NCBI GenBank assembly: GCA_043784065.1 | Contig: JAYVYR010000197.1 | Span: forward strand, 1-7,327 | Reading direction: 5' to 3' | Length of the DNA: 7,327 nucleotides | DNA from: Bog-756 sp043784065 | Lineage (GTDB): Bacteria > Actinomycetota > Acidimicrobiia > Acidimicrobiales > RAAP-2 | In this document: in pieces, positions 1-6,149 of the stretch | How the letters are laid out: every line of letters begins with the position of its first letter | How positions within the stretch are numbered: the stretch's first letter is position 1 | The notes under the pieces: generated by a model | The model's input: only the letters and a program-made list of their open reading frames with translations | Databases searched by the model: none | What the model was told of the DNA's origin: nothing | Translations under genes and position numbers: made by a program

Positions 1-66
1 AAATACACGGTCCGTACGGATGCCATCGACGAGCAGGTGGTCCGCACCGTGCTGCCCGTCCGCTAG
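1..66 (+). CDS. 3' end of an unidentified gene (C-terminal 21 residues)
   Basis: Frame 1 is open from the window edge to a TAG at 64-66 and reads KYTVRTDAIDEQVVRTVLPVR. Third positions are mostly G or C (about 18 of 21), as in the other genes of the window, and a strong hairpin begins right at the stop codon, which fits a real gene end. The fragment is too short to assign to a family. The other two forward frames here read arginine- and cysteine-rich nonsense. The start lies outside the window. Confidence 0.5.
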   Translation, partial: KYTVRTDAIDEQVVRTVLPVR

Positions 67-108
67 GAGGCTGCGGACACTCGTGGTGCCGGTGCCGTCC
101 GCCCTCCT
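65..108 (+). terminator. Hairpin at a stop codon, likely transcription terminator
   Basis: AGGAGG (65-70) and GCGGAC (73-78) pair with GTCCGC (97-102) and CCTCCT (103-108). This makes a 12-bp stem with a two-base bulge (71-72) and an 18-base loop. It starts inside the TAG of the upstream gene. No T-tract follows, which is common for hairpin terminators in GC-rich actinobacteria. It would separate the upstream gene from the L,D-transpeptidase gene. Confidence 0.5.
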
Positions 109-180
109 GATGCGGTCACTACGGTGGGGGAGCAGGGCGAGCAGCGATCCAGTCGGCCATCGCCCACGGTCAATCCGACA

Positions 181-185
181 GGAGG
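181..185 (+). promoter_or_regulatory. Shine-Dalgarno site fixing the L,D-transpeptidase start
   Basis: GGAGG lies four bases before the ATG at 190. The frame is also open from a GTG at 124, but that codon has no comparable site upstream and would add 22 polar residues in front of the positively charged N-terminus that precedes the membrane segment. The ATG at 190 is therefore the better start. Confidence 0.75.
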
Positions 186-189
186 CCGC

Positions 190-1356
190 ATGGAGTACAA
201 GATTCTCAAGCCGCCGCCACGTCGCCGGACGGGCTGGATCCTCGCCGTTGTCGCCATCATGACCGTCGTCGCCTCAGGTGCCTTCCTCATCGGGCGGATC
301 GACCGGCGGTCGTCGCCTCCAATCCGGACTTCGACCGGTGCCCCATCCTCGACCGCTCCGATCCGATCAGTTGCCGTTTCGTCGACGGTCCCGGCCAATG
401 GGGCTACCGGGGTCCCGTCCGACCAAGTCGTCACGGTCACCCTGTCCGCTCCGGTGGCCACGGGTAGCGGCCTGCCTGTACTCGACCCGGCTGTGCCCGG
501 AACATGGCGGCGTTCGGGAATCCGAGACCTCACCTTCCATGCCGACGCACCGTTCGTCCCCACTTCCACGGAGACGTTGATGATTCCGGCCGGCTCCGCC
601 GGACTGCGGAGCACGACCGGCGGGGTACTTGTGGCGCCAGTGATCGTCACGTTCGGGGTGGTTCAGGCGAGCACGGAGCGGCTGCAGCAACTGTTGGCCC
701 AACTTGACTATCTGCCCGTCTCATTCGCACCTGCGGGTGGTCCACCGGCACCAACCGAGACAGCGACGGCCCAAGCCGGGACGTTCGCCTGGCGGTGGTC
801 GGGAGTACCTCCTGACTTCGCGTCGGTATGGACCGAAGGTGCCGAGAACCCGATCACCAAGGGTGCCCTCATGTCGTTTCAGCGTCAGCACGGCCTGACG
901 GTCGACGGGATCGCCGGCCGCCGGGTGTGGACGGCGTTGCTCAATGACGTGGCGATGACGAAGCCCACAGTCGAGCCCTACGTCAATGTGCTGGTGTCGA
1001 AGCAGGTGCCCCAGGCCCTGACGCTCTACACCAACGGCTCACCGGTGCTGGCCGGACAGGCCGTCAATACCGGGGCCCCGGGGGCAGACACTGCGAATGG
1101 CACGTTCCCGGTCTTCGAGCACATCCCAAGCTCGCGGATGCGGGGGACGAACCCGGACGGCTCAACCTACGACGACCCCGCCGTCCCGTGGGCCAGCTAC
1201 TTCAACGGTGGCGACGCCCTGCACGGATTCGTTCGGGCGAGTTACGGGACACCGCAGAGCAATGGGTGTGTCGAGATGCCGATCGCTTTGGCGGCCCAGG
1301 TCTGGCCACTCACTCCGGTGGGAACTCCGGTCACCGTGGTCGGTCCGTCCTCCTGA
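190..1356 (+). CDS. Membrane-anchored L,D-transpeptidase (YkuD domain) with Ig-like and peptidoglycan-binding domains
   Basis: The 388-residue product should cross-link peptidoglycan by forming 3-3 bonds through a cysteine acyl-enzyme on the outer face of the membrane. An arginine-rich N-terminus (KPPPRRR) is followed by one hydrophobic segment at about residues 15-36, so it is probably anchored rather than released. A bacterial Ig-like (Big_5-type) domain spans about 62-156, and a PG_binding_1-like helical repeat lies at about 185-253 (core FQRQHGLTVDGIAGRRVW). The YkuD catalytic domain runs from about 264 to the end. The active site is visible: H345 in LHGFVRAS and C360 in SNGCVEM. The residue after the GCV core is Glu instead of the Arg of the classic SHGCVR motif; as I recall, related actinobacterial proteins also have GCVEL here, so this is probably a subfamily trait. 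All domains are complete and no frameshift is seen. The family call is secure; the physiological role is inferred. Confidence 0.93.
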   Translation: MEYKILKPPPRRRTGWILAVVAIMTVVASGAFLIGRIDRRSSPPIRTSTGAPSSTAPIRSVAVSSTVPANGATGVPSDQVVTVTLSAPVATGSGLPVLDPAVPGTWRRSGIRDLTFHADAPFVPTSTETLMIPAGSAGLRSTTGGVLVAPVIVTFGVVQASTERLQQLLAQLDYLPVSFAPAGGPPAPTETATAQAGTFAWRWSGVPPDFASVWTEGAENPITKGALMSFQRQHGLTVDGIAGRRVWTALLNDVAMTKPTVEPYVNVLVSKQVPQALTLYTNGSPVLAGQAVNTGAPGADTANGTFPVFEHIPSSRMRGTNPDGSTYDDPAVPWASYFNGGDALHGFVRASYGTPQSNGCVEMPIALAAQVWPLTPVGTPVTVVGPSS

Positions 1357-1370
1357 CTCGATCGGACCGA
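1340..1370 (+). terminator. Inverted repeat over the stop codon, possible terminator
   Basis: TCGGTCCG (1340-1347) pairs perfectly with CGGACCGA (1363-1370) around a 15-base loop that contains the TGA of the L,D-transpeptidase gene. A shorter dyad, ATCGGACCGAT (1361-1371), overlaps it. There is no T-tract. It could attenuate read-through into the thioesterase gene, but an 8-bp stem in GC-rich DNA may also be chance. Confidence 0.3.
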
Positions 1371-1408
1371 TGGTTGACAGCCGTCCCGCAAGCCGCAAGG
1401 GTGCCCCC

Positions 1409-2231
1409 ATGAGCTCCTCATTCTCCAGCGGCACCCACCCCGAGCCGACTGATATTCCGGGTCGCTACTTGGGCCGGATCGACGAGTCGTGGAGCCTCCG
1501 CCCATTGCCTCAAGGCGGAGTTGTCAGCGCACTGGCCGTCCGGGCAATGGCTGTTGAACTGGGTGGAGAACGACAACCGTTGCGGTTGCTCCACACCACG
1601 TTCGTCGCCCCCGTGGCCCACGGACCGGTGGAAATCGTGGCGGAGGTCCTGAGGCGCGGAAGGTCGATGTCTCACGCCCGGGCCGACATCCGGAACCCTG
1701 GATCTGCCCACGGACACCTGTCGACCGCGGTATTCGGCGGCCCCCGTCGCGGCTTCGAGTTCTCCGACCTCGAGCCACCGGGTGATGTGATCCCGTTGAC
1801 CGAAGCTCGCTCGTTTCGCGATCCTCTCCCAGCCGGGATTTAGGGGTTTCTGCCGAACCCATGCTGGGACACCCGTCTCGAGGGCCGAGCACGCCAACTG
1901 GTACCGGTTGGACGACCATCTGGTCGGTACCGACGGCATCCTCGATCCCCTGGCGCTCATCGTGTGCGCTTACACCATGCCCGCCGCCGTGGCCGAAAAG
2001 CTCGGTCCGGGCCAGCGGATGGGGTGGTTCGGACCGAGCGTCGACCTGACCCTCCACGTGCTCGATGTCTGCCGTTCGGAATGGGTATTGGGCCACAACC
2101 GGGCCCGCTTCGCCGGCGATGGCTACGCGTCCGTGGACGTGGCCCTTTGGGACTGCGGAGACGACGGCACGGCGGTCCCTCGCCTGGTGGCTTACGCCAC
2201 CCAGCTGTGCTTCTTCACCTTCGCGAACTGA
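1409..2231 (+). pseudogene. TesB-like acyl-CoA thioesterase, frameshifted
   Basis: Two reading frames together make one double-hotdog thioesterase of the TesB/4HBT_3-like superfamily, which hydrolyses acyl-CoA to free acid and CoA. The N-terminal half (1409-1843, frame 2) contains LPQGGVVSALAVRAM and RLLHTTFVAPV, typical of the first hotdog. The C-terminal half (frame 3, open from 1800 to the TGA at 2229-2231) contains AEHANWYRL, WFGPSVDLTLHVL and GDGYASVDVALWDC, typical of the second. Frame 2 ends in a TAG at 1841-1843. A single extra base between 1800 and 1843 would rejoin the halves as about 273 residues, normal for the family. However, frame 2 after the TAG (PNPCWDTRLEGRA, up to about 1890) also looks family-like, so a nonsense codon plus a later shift is possible. 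The chosen ATG has a weak AAGG eight bases upstream; an in-frame ATG at 1370 is an alternative. It may be a true pseudogene or a sequencing error. Confidence 0.82.
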
Positions 2232-2267
2232 ATCCGGGGGTGGAAGCGTTACTTCGATCCGAGATGG

Positions 2268-2279
2268 GGTGGATCCACC
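2268..2279. promoter_or_regulatory. Perfect 12-bp palindrome upstream of the copper-protein gene
   Basis: GGTGGATCCACC is a perfect dyad with no spacer, 56 bases before the ATG of the YcnI-type gene and 37 bases after the thioesterase stop. It cannot form a hairpin loop without losing central pairs, so a dimeric repressor site is more likely than a terminator. I do not recognise it as a known CsoR or CopY operator. It could be chance, as it contains a BamHI-type GGATCC core. Confidence 0.25.
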
Positions 2280-2335
2280 GACCGTGCGCGGGGCCGGCTG
2301 TCCTCCGATGCGTTCATCGGCCACACTGGTAACCC

Positions 2336-3157
2336 ATGACCCCTGGAACCGTGCGCTCCACTCACCGGTCGCGTGTCTTGGCTTGCGTTGTTGCCACCAG
2401 GGTGGCAGGGGTAGCCACACACCCTTTCGCCACAACGGCATGGGCACACGTGACCGTGCACCCCGAGACACTTGCGACCGGATCATCGGACGTCGAGCTG
2501 ACTTTCCGGGTTCCGAATGAGCGCGACAACGCCGCTACCGTCGGTCTCCAGGTGTTCTTTCCGACCGACCTGCCTCTGCTGACTGTCGACGTACTGCCTG
2601 TCACGGGTTGGACTGCCAAGGTGGCGCCCCGGATCCTTGCCGGGCCTGTCACGACTGACGATGGGACGGTCAGCCAGGTCGTATCCGACATCAACTGGAC
2701 GGCCGTGGCCGGAGGGATCGCCCCGGGGCAGTACCAGGACTTCGTGGTGGCGGCCGGGCGGGGTCCCGGCCGGCCTGGCTCGGCAGTCTTCAGGACGCTC
2801 CAGACCTATTCGTCGGGGGAGGTCGTGCGGTGGATCCAGGTCAGCTCGAATTCTGAGCCGAAACCGGAAAGCCCGGCCCCGGTTCTCGCCATCAGCCCGG
2901 CGTCCTCATCCACGACCGCCGTAACTTACCCCACCGGCGACTCGACGACGGCCGAAAGACTTGCCATCGCGGCCCTAGTCTTATCGTTGCTTGCCTTCGG
3001 GGGAATCGCCGTCCTGATCGTCCGGAAAAGGGTGCCAGCCGGGAGTGCCGCATCGGCGGAACCTGACGACACGTCACTTTCCGGCGGGCGACGAAGCACC
3101 GACGCAACCGATGGCGTGGCGCCGGCCGTGCCCAGCCGACAGAAGGAGCACCGATGA
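2336..3157 (+). CDS. YcnI-family (DUF1775) copper-binding protein, exported and membrane-anchored
   Basis: The 273-residue product matches the YcnI/DUF1775 family. In that family the mature protein starts with a histidine that binds Cu(II) through its amino group and imidazole (monohistidine brace), outside the cytoplasmic membrane. The predicted cleavage motif AWA|H places His38 first, followed by VTVHPETL. The conserved RVPNE (E62 in this motif) and DINWTA (W121) segments are the likely acidic and tryptophan partners, and GEVVRWIQV lies near 161-169. A Ser/Thr/Pro-rich linker (about 172-206) leads to a membrane helix (about 208-229), an RKR stop-transfer signal and a polar cytoplasmic tail. 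The signal peptide is odd: its hydrophobic core is interrupted by Arg22 and by His29-Pro30. A TAA lies in frame just upstream, so the start is ATG 2336 or GTG 2351; neither has a clear Shine-Dalgarno site. The last codons overlap the next gene, implying an operon. Confidence 0.88.
   Translation: MTPGTVRSTHRSRVLACVVATRVAGVATHPFATTAWAHVTVHPETLATGSSDVELTFRVPNERDNAATVGLQVFFPTDLPLLTVDVLPVTGWTAKVAPRILAGPVTTDDGTVSQVVSDINWTAVAGGIAPGQYQDFVVAAGRGPGRPGSAVFRTLQTYSSGEVVRWIQVSSNSEPKPESPAPVLAISPASSSTTAVTYPTGDSTTAERLAIAALVLSLLAFGGIAVLIVRKRVPAGSAASAEPDDTSLSGGRRSTDATDGVAPAVPSRQKEHR
3143..3148 (+). promoter_or_regulatory. Shine-Dalgarno site of the flavoprotein gene, inside the copper-protein gene
   Basis: AAGGAG lies five bases before the ATG at 3154 and within the last codons of the upstream gene. 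With the ATGA overlap (3154-3157) it supports translational coupling of the two genes and fixes the downstream start. Confidence 0.75.
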
Positions 3158-4515
3158 CCGAACGGGTGGACGTAGTAGTTGTCGGACTGGGGCCGGGTGG
3201 CGAGGAAGTTGCCGGACGACTGGCTTCGGCCGGACTCGACGTCGTCGGTATCGATGCCGAGCTCGTGGGTGGCGAGTGTCCCTACTGGGGCTGCGTCCCG
3301 TCGAAGATGATGATCCGGGCGGCCAACCTGCTCGCCGAGGCCGCACGGGTGGAAGGGATAGCCGGTGCGGCGTCGGTGAGCCCCGACTGGGCGCCGGTGG
3401 CGCGACGCATACGGGATGAGGCAACCGACAACTGGGACGATAAGGTGGCGGTCGAGCGCTTCGAGGGCAAGGGCGGCCGTTTCGTCCGGGGTTGGGCGCG
3501 GCTCGACGGCCCGGGTCGAGTGATCGTCGGTAGCAGGACCTTTGAAGCAGCTCGGGCCGTCGTGCTGGCCACCGGCGCTCGACCGTGGATCCCTCCCGTC
3601 GCCGGATTGGCCGACACTCCCTACTGGACGAACCGGGACGCCATCCGGACCGAAGCGGCGCCCGGCTCATTGGCTGTACTGGGTGGCGGGGCCATCGGGG
3701 TCGAGTTGGCCCAGGTCTTCCGCCGGTTCGGGTCAGAGGTCACCATCGTCGAAGCCGGACCCCACCTGGTCGGCCCCGAGGAACCCGAAGCTGGGCTGCT
3801 GCTGGCCGACGAGTTCGCCCAGGAGGGCATTGACGTCAGGACGGGGACGGCTGTGGACTCGGTGCACTTCGACGGCGCACGGTTCGCCCTTCTAGCCGGT
3901 GGCGCTCCGGTTGTCGCCGACCGTCTCCTCGTGGCTACCGGCCGCCGAGCCGACCTGACGACGGTGGACGTGGCGTCGGTGGGCCTCGACCCGTCTCTGC
4001 CATTGGCAGTCGATGACCATCTCCGGGTGGAGGGCGCCGAGGGCCTATGGGCCGTCGGTGACGTCACCGCGAAAGGCGCGTTCACCCACGTCTCGATGTA
4101 TCAGGCCGACATCGTGGTCAGCGACATCCTGGGCGAAGCAGTCGTGCCTGCGGACTATCGGGCCGTCCCTCGGGTGACGTTCACGGACCCCGAAATCGGC
4201 TCTGTCGGGTTGAGCGAGCGGGACGCACGGTCACGCGGGCTGCAGGTCCGGGTGGGAAGTGCTTCGGTGTCGTCGTCCGCTCGCGGCTGGATCCACAAAG
4301 CGGGAAACCGGGGATTCGTCAAATTGGTCGAGGATCGGGAGCGGGGCGTGCTCGTCGGAGCCACGTCAGTGGGCCCATGGGGTGGCGAGGTCCTGTCGAT
4401 GCTCACTCTGGCGCTGCATGCCGAACTACCCGTGGCAACGTTGCGCCACATGATCTACGCCTATCCGACGTTCCATCGGACCGTGGAGGATGCACTTCGC
4501 GATCTCGTCTCCTGA
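3154..4515 (+). CDS. Class I FAD/NAD(P) disulfide oxidoreductase (dihydrolipoamide dehydrogenase/mercuric reductase-like)
   Basis: The 453-residue protein has the full fold of the flavoprotein disulfide reductases, which pass electrons from NAD(P)H through FAD to a redox-active cysteine pair in the cytoplasm. Visible are the FAD Rossmann motif GLGPGG (11-16), the redox pair C42 and C47 in GGECPYWGCVPSK, the NAD(P) motif GGGAIG (177-182) with GVELAQVFRRFG after it, the second FAD motif AVGDV (300-304) and the C-terminal dimerisation domain. The catalytic His-Glu pair of lipoamide dehydrogenase (HPTLSE) is absent: the aligned segment YPTFHR has Y437 and R442. It is therefore unlikely to be a true lipoamide dehydrogenase and resembles uncharacterised mercuric-reductase-like proteins; no MerA-type C-terminal cysteine pair and no N-terminal metal-binding domain are present. 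The substrate is unknown. It is coupled to the YcnI-type gene upstream, which hints at metal or thiol redox. The gene is intact. Confidence 0.9.
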   Translation: MTERVDVVVVGLGPGGEEVAGRLASAGLDVVGIDAELVGGECPYWGCVPSKMMIRAANLLAEAARVEGIAGAASVSPDWAPVARRIRDEATDNWDDKVAVERFEGKGGRFVRGWARLDGPGRVIVGSRTFEAARAVVLATGARPWIPPVAGLADTPYWTNRDAIRTEAAPGSLAVLGGGAIGVELAQVFRRFGSEVTIVEAGPHLVGPEEPEAGLLLADEFAQEGIDVRTGTAVDSVHFDGARFALLAGGAPVVADRLLVATGRRADLTTVDVASVGLDPSLPLAVDDHLRVEGAEGLWAVGDVTAKGAFTHVSMYQADIVVSDILGEAVVPADYRAVPRVTFTDPEIGSVGLSERDARSRGLQVRVGSASVSSSARGWIHKAGNRGFVKLVEDRERGVLVGATSVGPWGGEVLSMLTLALHAELPVATLRHMIYAYPTFHRTVEDALRDLVS

Positions 4516-5741
4516 GAACTCTCGCTCCTGCCCCCGGGTCGTCGGAGTGGTTCAGTCGGTCGAGAATTCGGATGGTTGCTTTGCCTGGTGCTTGGCGAAC
4601 GCCGAGACGATGGCGTCGCCAGGGGCCCGATGAATTCGGGCCGGTTCTCTGCGGCCCAGTCCCTGCTTGCCGTCATCGCAGTGGAGGATCCCTGAAACCG
4701 GGGCATCACGTAGCGTGCCACCAGTTCGAACGAGTGGCGGGTGGCCTCCGTGTCAGCCCATTCATGGCCCATGAACAGGTAGCTGCCGAAGCCGCCCGAC
4801 TGGTCTTGCAGCCGTTCGATCTGAGCGATGGCGTCCTCCACCGTGCCGATGACGGCCATGCCGGAAGCATTGAGGGCGTCCACCAAGGTGGCGTGGTTGG
4901 CGGTGTCGGGGGCGAGGGGCAACGCCGCCACCCGCTCGAAGTAGTCGATCCATTCGGCCAGGCTGAACTCGACGTCGGCGATGGCCTGTTCCTTCGTATC
5001 GGCCAGGTGCATCGGCCCGACCAGGCGCCACCTGCCCCGATCTGGGGTGTTGGCGAACTCCTTGGACCGTTGCTCCATCACGTCCCAATGCGCGCCGAGC
5101 ACATCGAATCCGCTGGCTGACGTAGCCCCGAGCGACAAGAGGCTGCAGCCGAAACGCCCGGCAGCACGGGGTCCGGCCGGCGAGATCTGTGCCGCCACCG
5201 CCACCTCGGGATGGGGTCGCTGGTAAGGGCGGAGCTGGAGGCGGGCCTGCCGGAGCGTGAACCAATCGGTCTCGCGGTCCACCGGCTCGTTGTCACGGAA
5301 GAGAGCCAGGATGGCCTCGAGTGCCTCCTCCATCATGTCGCGCTGCCTGGCCGGGTCGATGCCCATCATGAAAGCGTCCGACGGGAGCGCCCCTGGACCG
5401 ACGCCGATCATCAGGCGTCCGCGCGTCAGGTGGTCGAGCAGCGAGAGCCGGTCGGCCAGCATGAACGGGTGGTGGTAGGGGAGGGAGGAGACACCTGTTC
5501 CCAGTCGGATGGTCCGGGTACGTGCGGCCGCCGACGCGATGAAGACCTCGGGCGAGGCGATGATCTCGTAGCCAGCCGAATGGTGCTCGCCGATCCAGGC
5601 CTCGTCGAAGCCGAGCCGGTCGAGGTGCTCGATCAGCTCGAGGTCGCGCTCGAGGGCAAGGGTCGGGTTTTGGCCGACCGGGTGGAACGGAGCGAGGAAG
5701 TTGCCGAAGCGCAGATGGCCGGGGACGTCGGTGGTGGGCAT
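4461..5741 (-). CDS. Luciferase-like (LLM class) flavin-dependent oxidoreductase with frameshifted C-terminus
   Basis: This is a TIM-barrel monooxygenase/oxidoreductase of the LLM family (COG2141), close to proteins often named limonene 1,2-monooxygenase or alkanal monooxygenase; it would use FMN or F420 and the substrate is unknown. Family segments include RFGNFLAPFHPVGQNP (11-26), EHHSAGYEI (52-60), RLGTGVSSLPYHHPFMLADR and ELVARYVMPRFQG. I start it at ATG 5741 because GAGAGGA lies ten bases upstream; the ATG 13 codons earlier (5780) has no such site. Up to G372 (codon 4628-4626) the sequence is family-like (NRPEFIG); the open frame then runs 54 more residues of Arg/Ser/Pro-rich nonsense into the converging gene. 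Adding one G in the GGGCCCC run gives AGAPGDAIVSAFAKH-type sequence in the other frame (IG-APGDAIVSAFAKHQAK), ending at a TGA at 4554-4552 with a 396-residue protein. The true gene is thus probably 4552-5741 with one base missing, by mutation or sequencing error. Confidence 0.88.
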   Translation of the reverse strand: MPTTDVPGHLRFGNFLAPFHPVGQNPTLALERDLELIEHLDRLGFDEAWIGEHHSAGYEIIASPEVFIASAAARTRTIRLGTGVSSLPYHHPFMLADRLSLLDHLTRGRLMIGVGPGALPSDAFMMGIDPARQRDMMEEALEAILALFRDNEPVDRETDWFTLRQARLQLRPYQRPHPEVAVAAQISPAGPRAAGRFGCSLLSLGATSASGFDVLGAHWDVMEQRSKEFANTPDRGRWRLVGPMHLADTKEQAIADVEFSLAEWIDYFERVAALPLAPDTANHATLVDALNASGMAVIGTVEDAIAQIERLQDQSGGFGSYLFMGHEWADTEATRHSFELVARYVMPRFQGSSTAMTASRDWAAENRPEFIGPLATPSSRRSPSTRQSNHPNSRPTEPLRRPGGRSESSQETRSRSASSTVRWNVG

Positions 5742-5751
5742 GGTCGGACGG

Positions 5752-5758
5752 TCCTCTC
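5752..5758 (-). promoter_or_regulatory. Shine-Dalgarno site deciding the start of the LLM gene
   Basis: On the minus strand GAGAGGA precedes the ATG at 5741-5739 by ten bases. The alternative ATG at 5780 is preceded by GATAGTCAA and lacks a site, and its extra 13 residues do not look like the family N-terminus. Confidence 0.6.
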
Positions 5759-5829
5759 GGGCGGGCACCGGTTCCGGCACTCCATTTGACTATCACTTCC
5801 GGCGCCGCACGTCATCGTCGGAATGAACC

Positions 5830-5848
5830 ACCGATCGATGGGATCGGT
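5830..5848. promoter_or_regulatory. Inverted repeat, candidate operator upstream of the LLM gene
   Basis: ACCGATC (5830-5836) and GATCGGT (5842-5848) form a perfect 7-bp dyad around five bases. It sits 88 bases upstream of the LLM start codon, a position suited to a TetR- or MarR-like dimer. The family of any regulator is unknown and no regulator gene is in the window. Confidence 0.3.
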
Positions 5849-6031
5849 CATCTTGAATCTGTCTGGAAATGTCCTTCCTGCTACGCCGAAGCAGCAGAAT
5901 CCTGCCAGAAGTGGGCAACAACGCACCAGAGTGGGTTGGCTTTTGCTGCCGACCACCTCGACGAACCGATATGCAGGTCCCGCAGCCGTTACACGTCGAG
6001 GTACTACTGGACTACCTCTTCTTCGAGGAGC

Positions 6032-6068
6032 CCCATCTGCGTGGCCTGATGCTTCGCAGCCAGATGGG
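6032..6068 (+). other. 8-bp inverted repeat in the cysK leader region
   Basis: CCCATCTG (6032-6039) pairs perfectly with CAGATGGG (6061-6068) around 21 bases. Inside it CTGCG (6037-6041) can alternatively pair with CGCAG (6055-6059), so two exclusive folds are possible. It lies about 135 bases before the cysK ATG. It may be an RNA fold, a DNA-binding site or chance. Confidence 0.3.
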
Positions 6069-6092
6069 CCGTATTCAGCCGCACATTCGCAA

Positions 6093-6149
6093 CTGACTCG
6101 GCGCCCTTCGCCGCACGGGCGACCCAGAAAACCCGATACGTTGAGTCAG
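6093..6149 (+). other. Nested stem in the cysK leader region
   Basis: CTGACTC (6093-6099) pairs with GAGTCAG (6143-6149), enclosing an inner hairpin CGCCC (6102-6106) with GGGCG (6117-6121). The fold ends 54 bases before the cysK ATG and would leave the AAAGG ribosome site free. It does not match a riboswitch class that I can recognise. Confidence 0.25.

Noticed and set aside
1374..1379. TTGACA resembling a -35 box before the thioesterase gene
   Set aside because: No acceptable -10 element lies 16-19 bases downstream, and a six-base match is expected by chance.
1524..2486. Long minus-strand open frame of 320 codons across the thioesterase and YcnI genes
   Set aside because: It is Arg/Gly/Pro-rich without domains, crosses two genes with clear family matches and their spacer, and is a typical antisense frame in GC-rich DNA.
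4516..4551. Bidirectional terminator between the converging reductase and LLM genes
   Set aside because: Only a 4-bp CTCC/GGAG pairing with internal mismatches could be found; too weak to annotate.
4377..5120. Forward open frame opposite the LLM gene, continued by another at 5211-5789
   Set aside because: They are mirror frames of the LLM coding strand, rich in Val/Gly/His with no recognisable domain.
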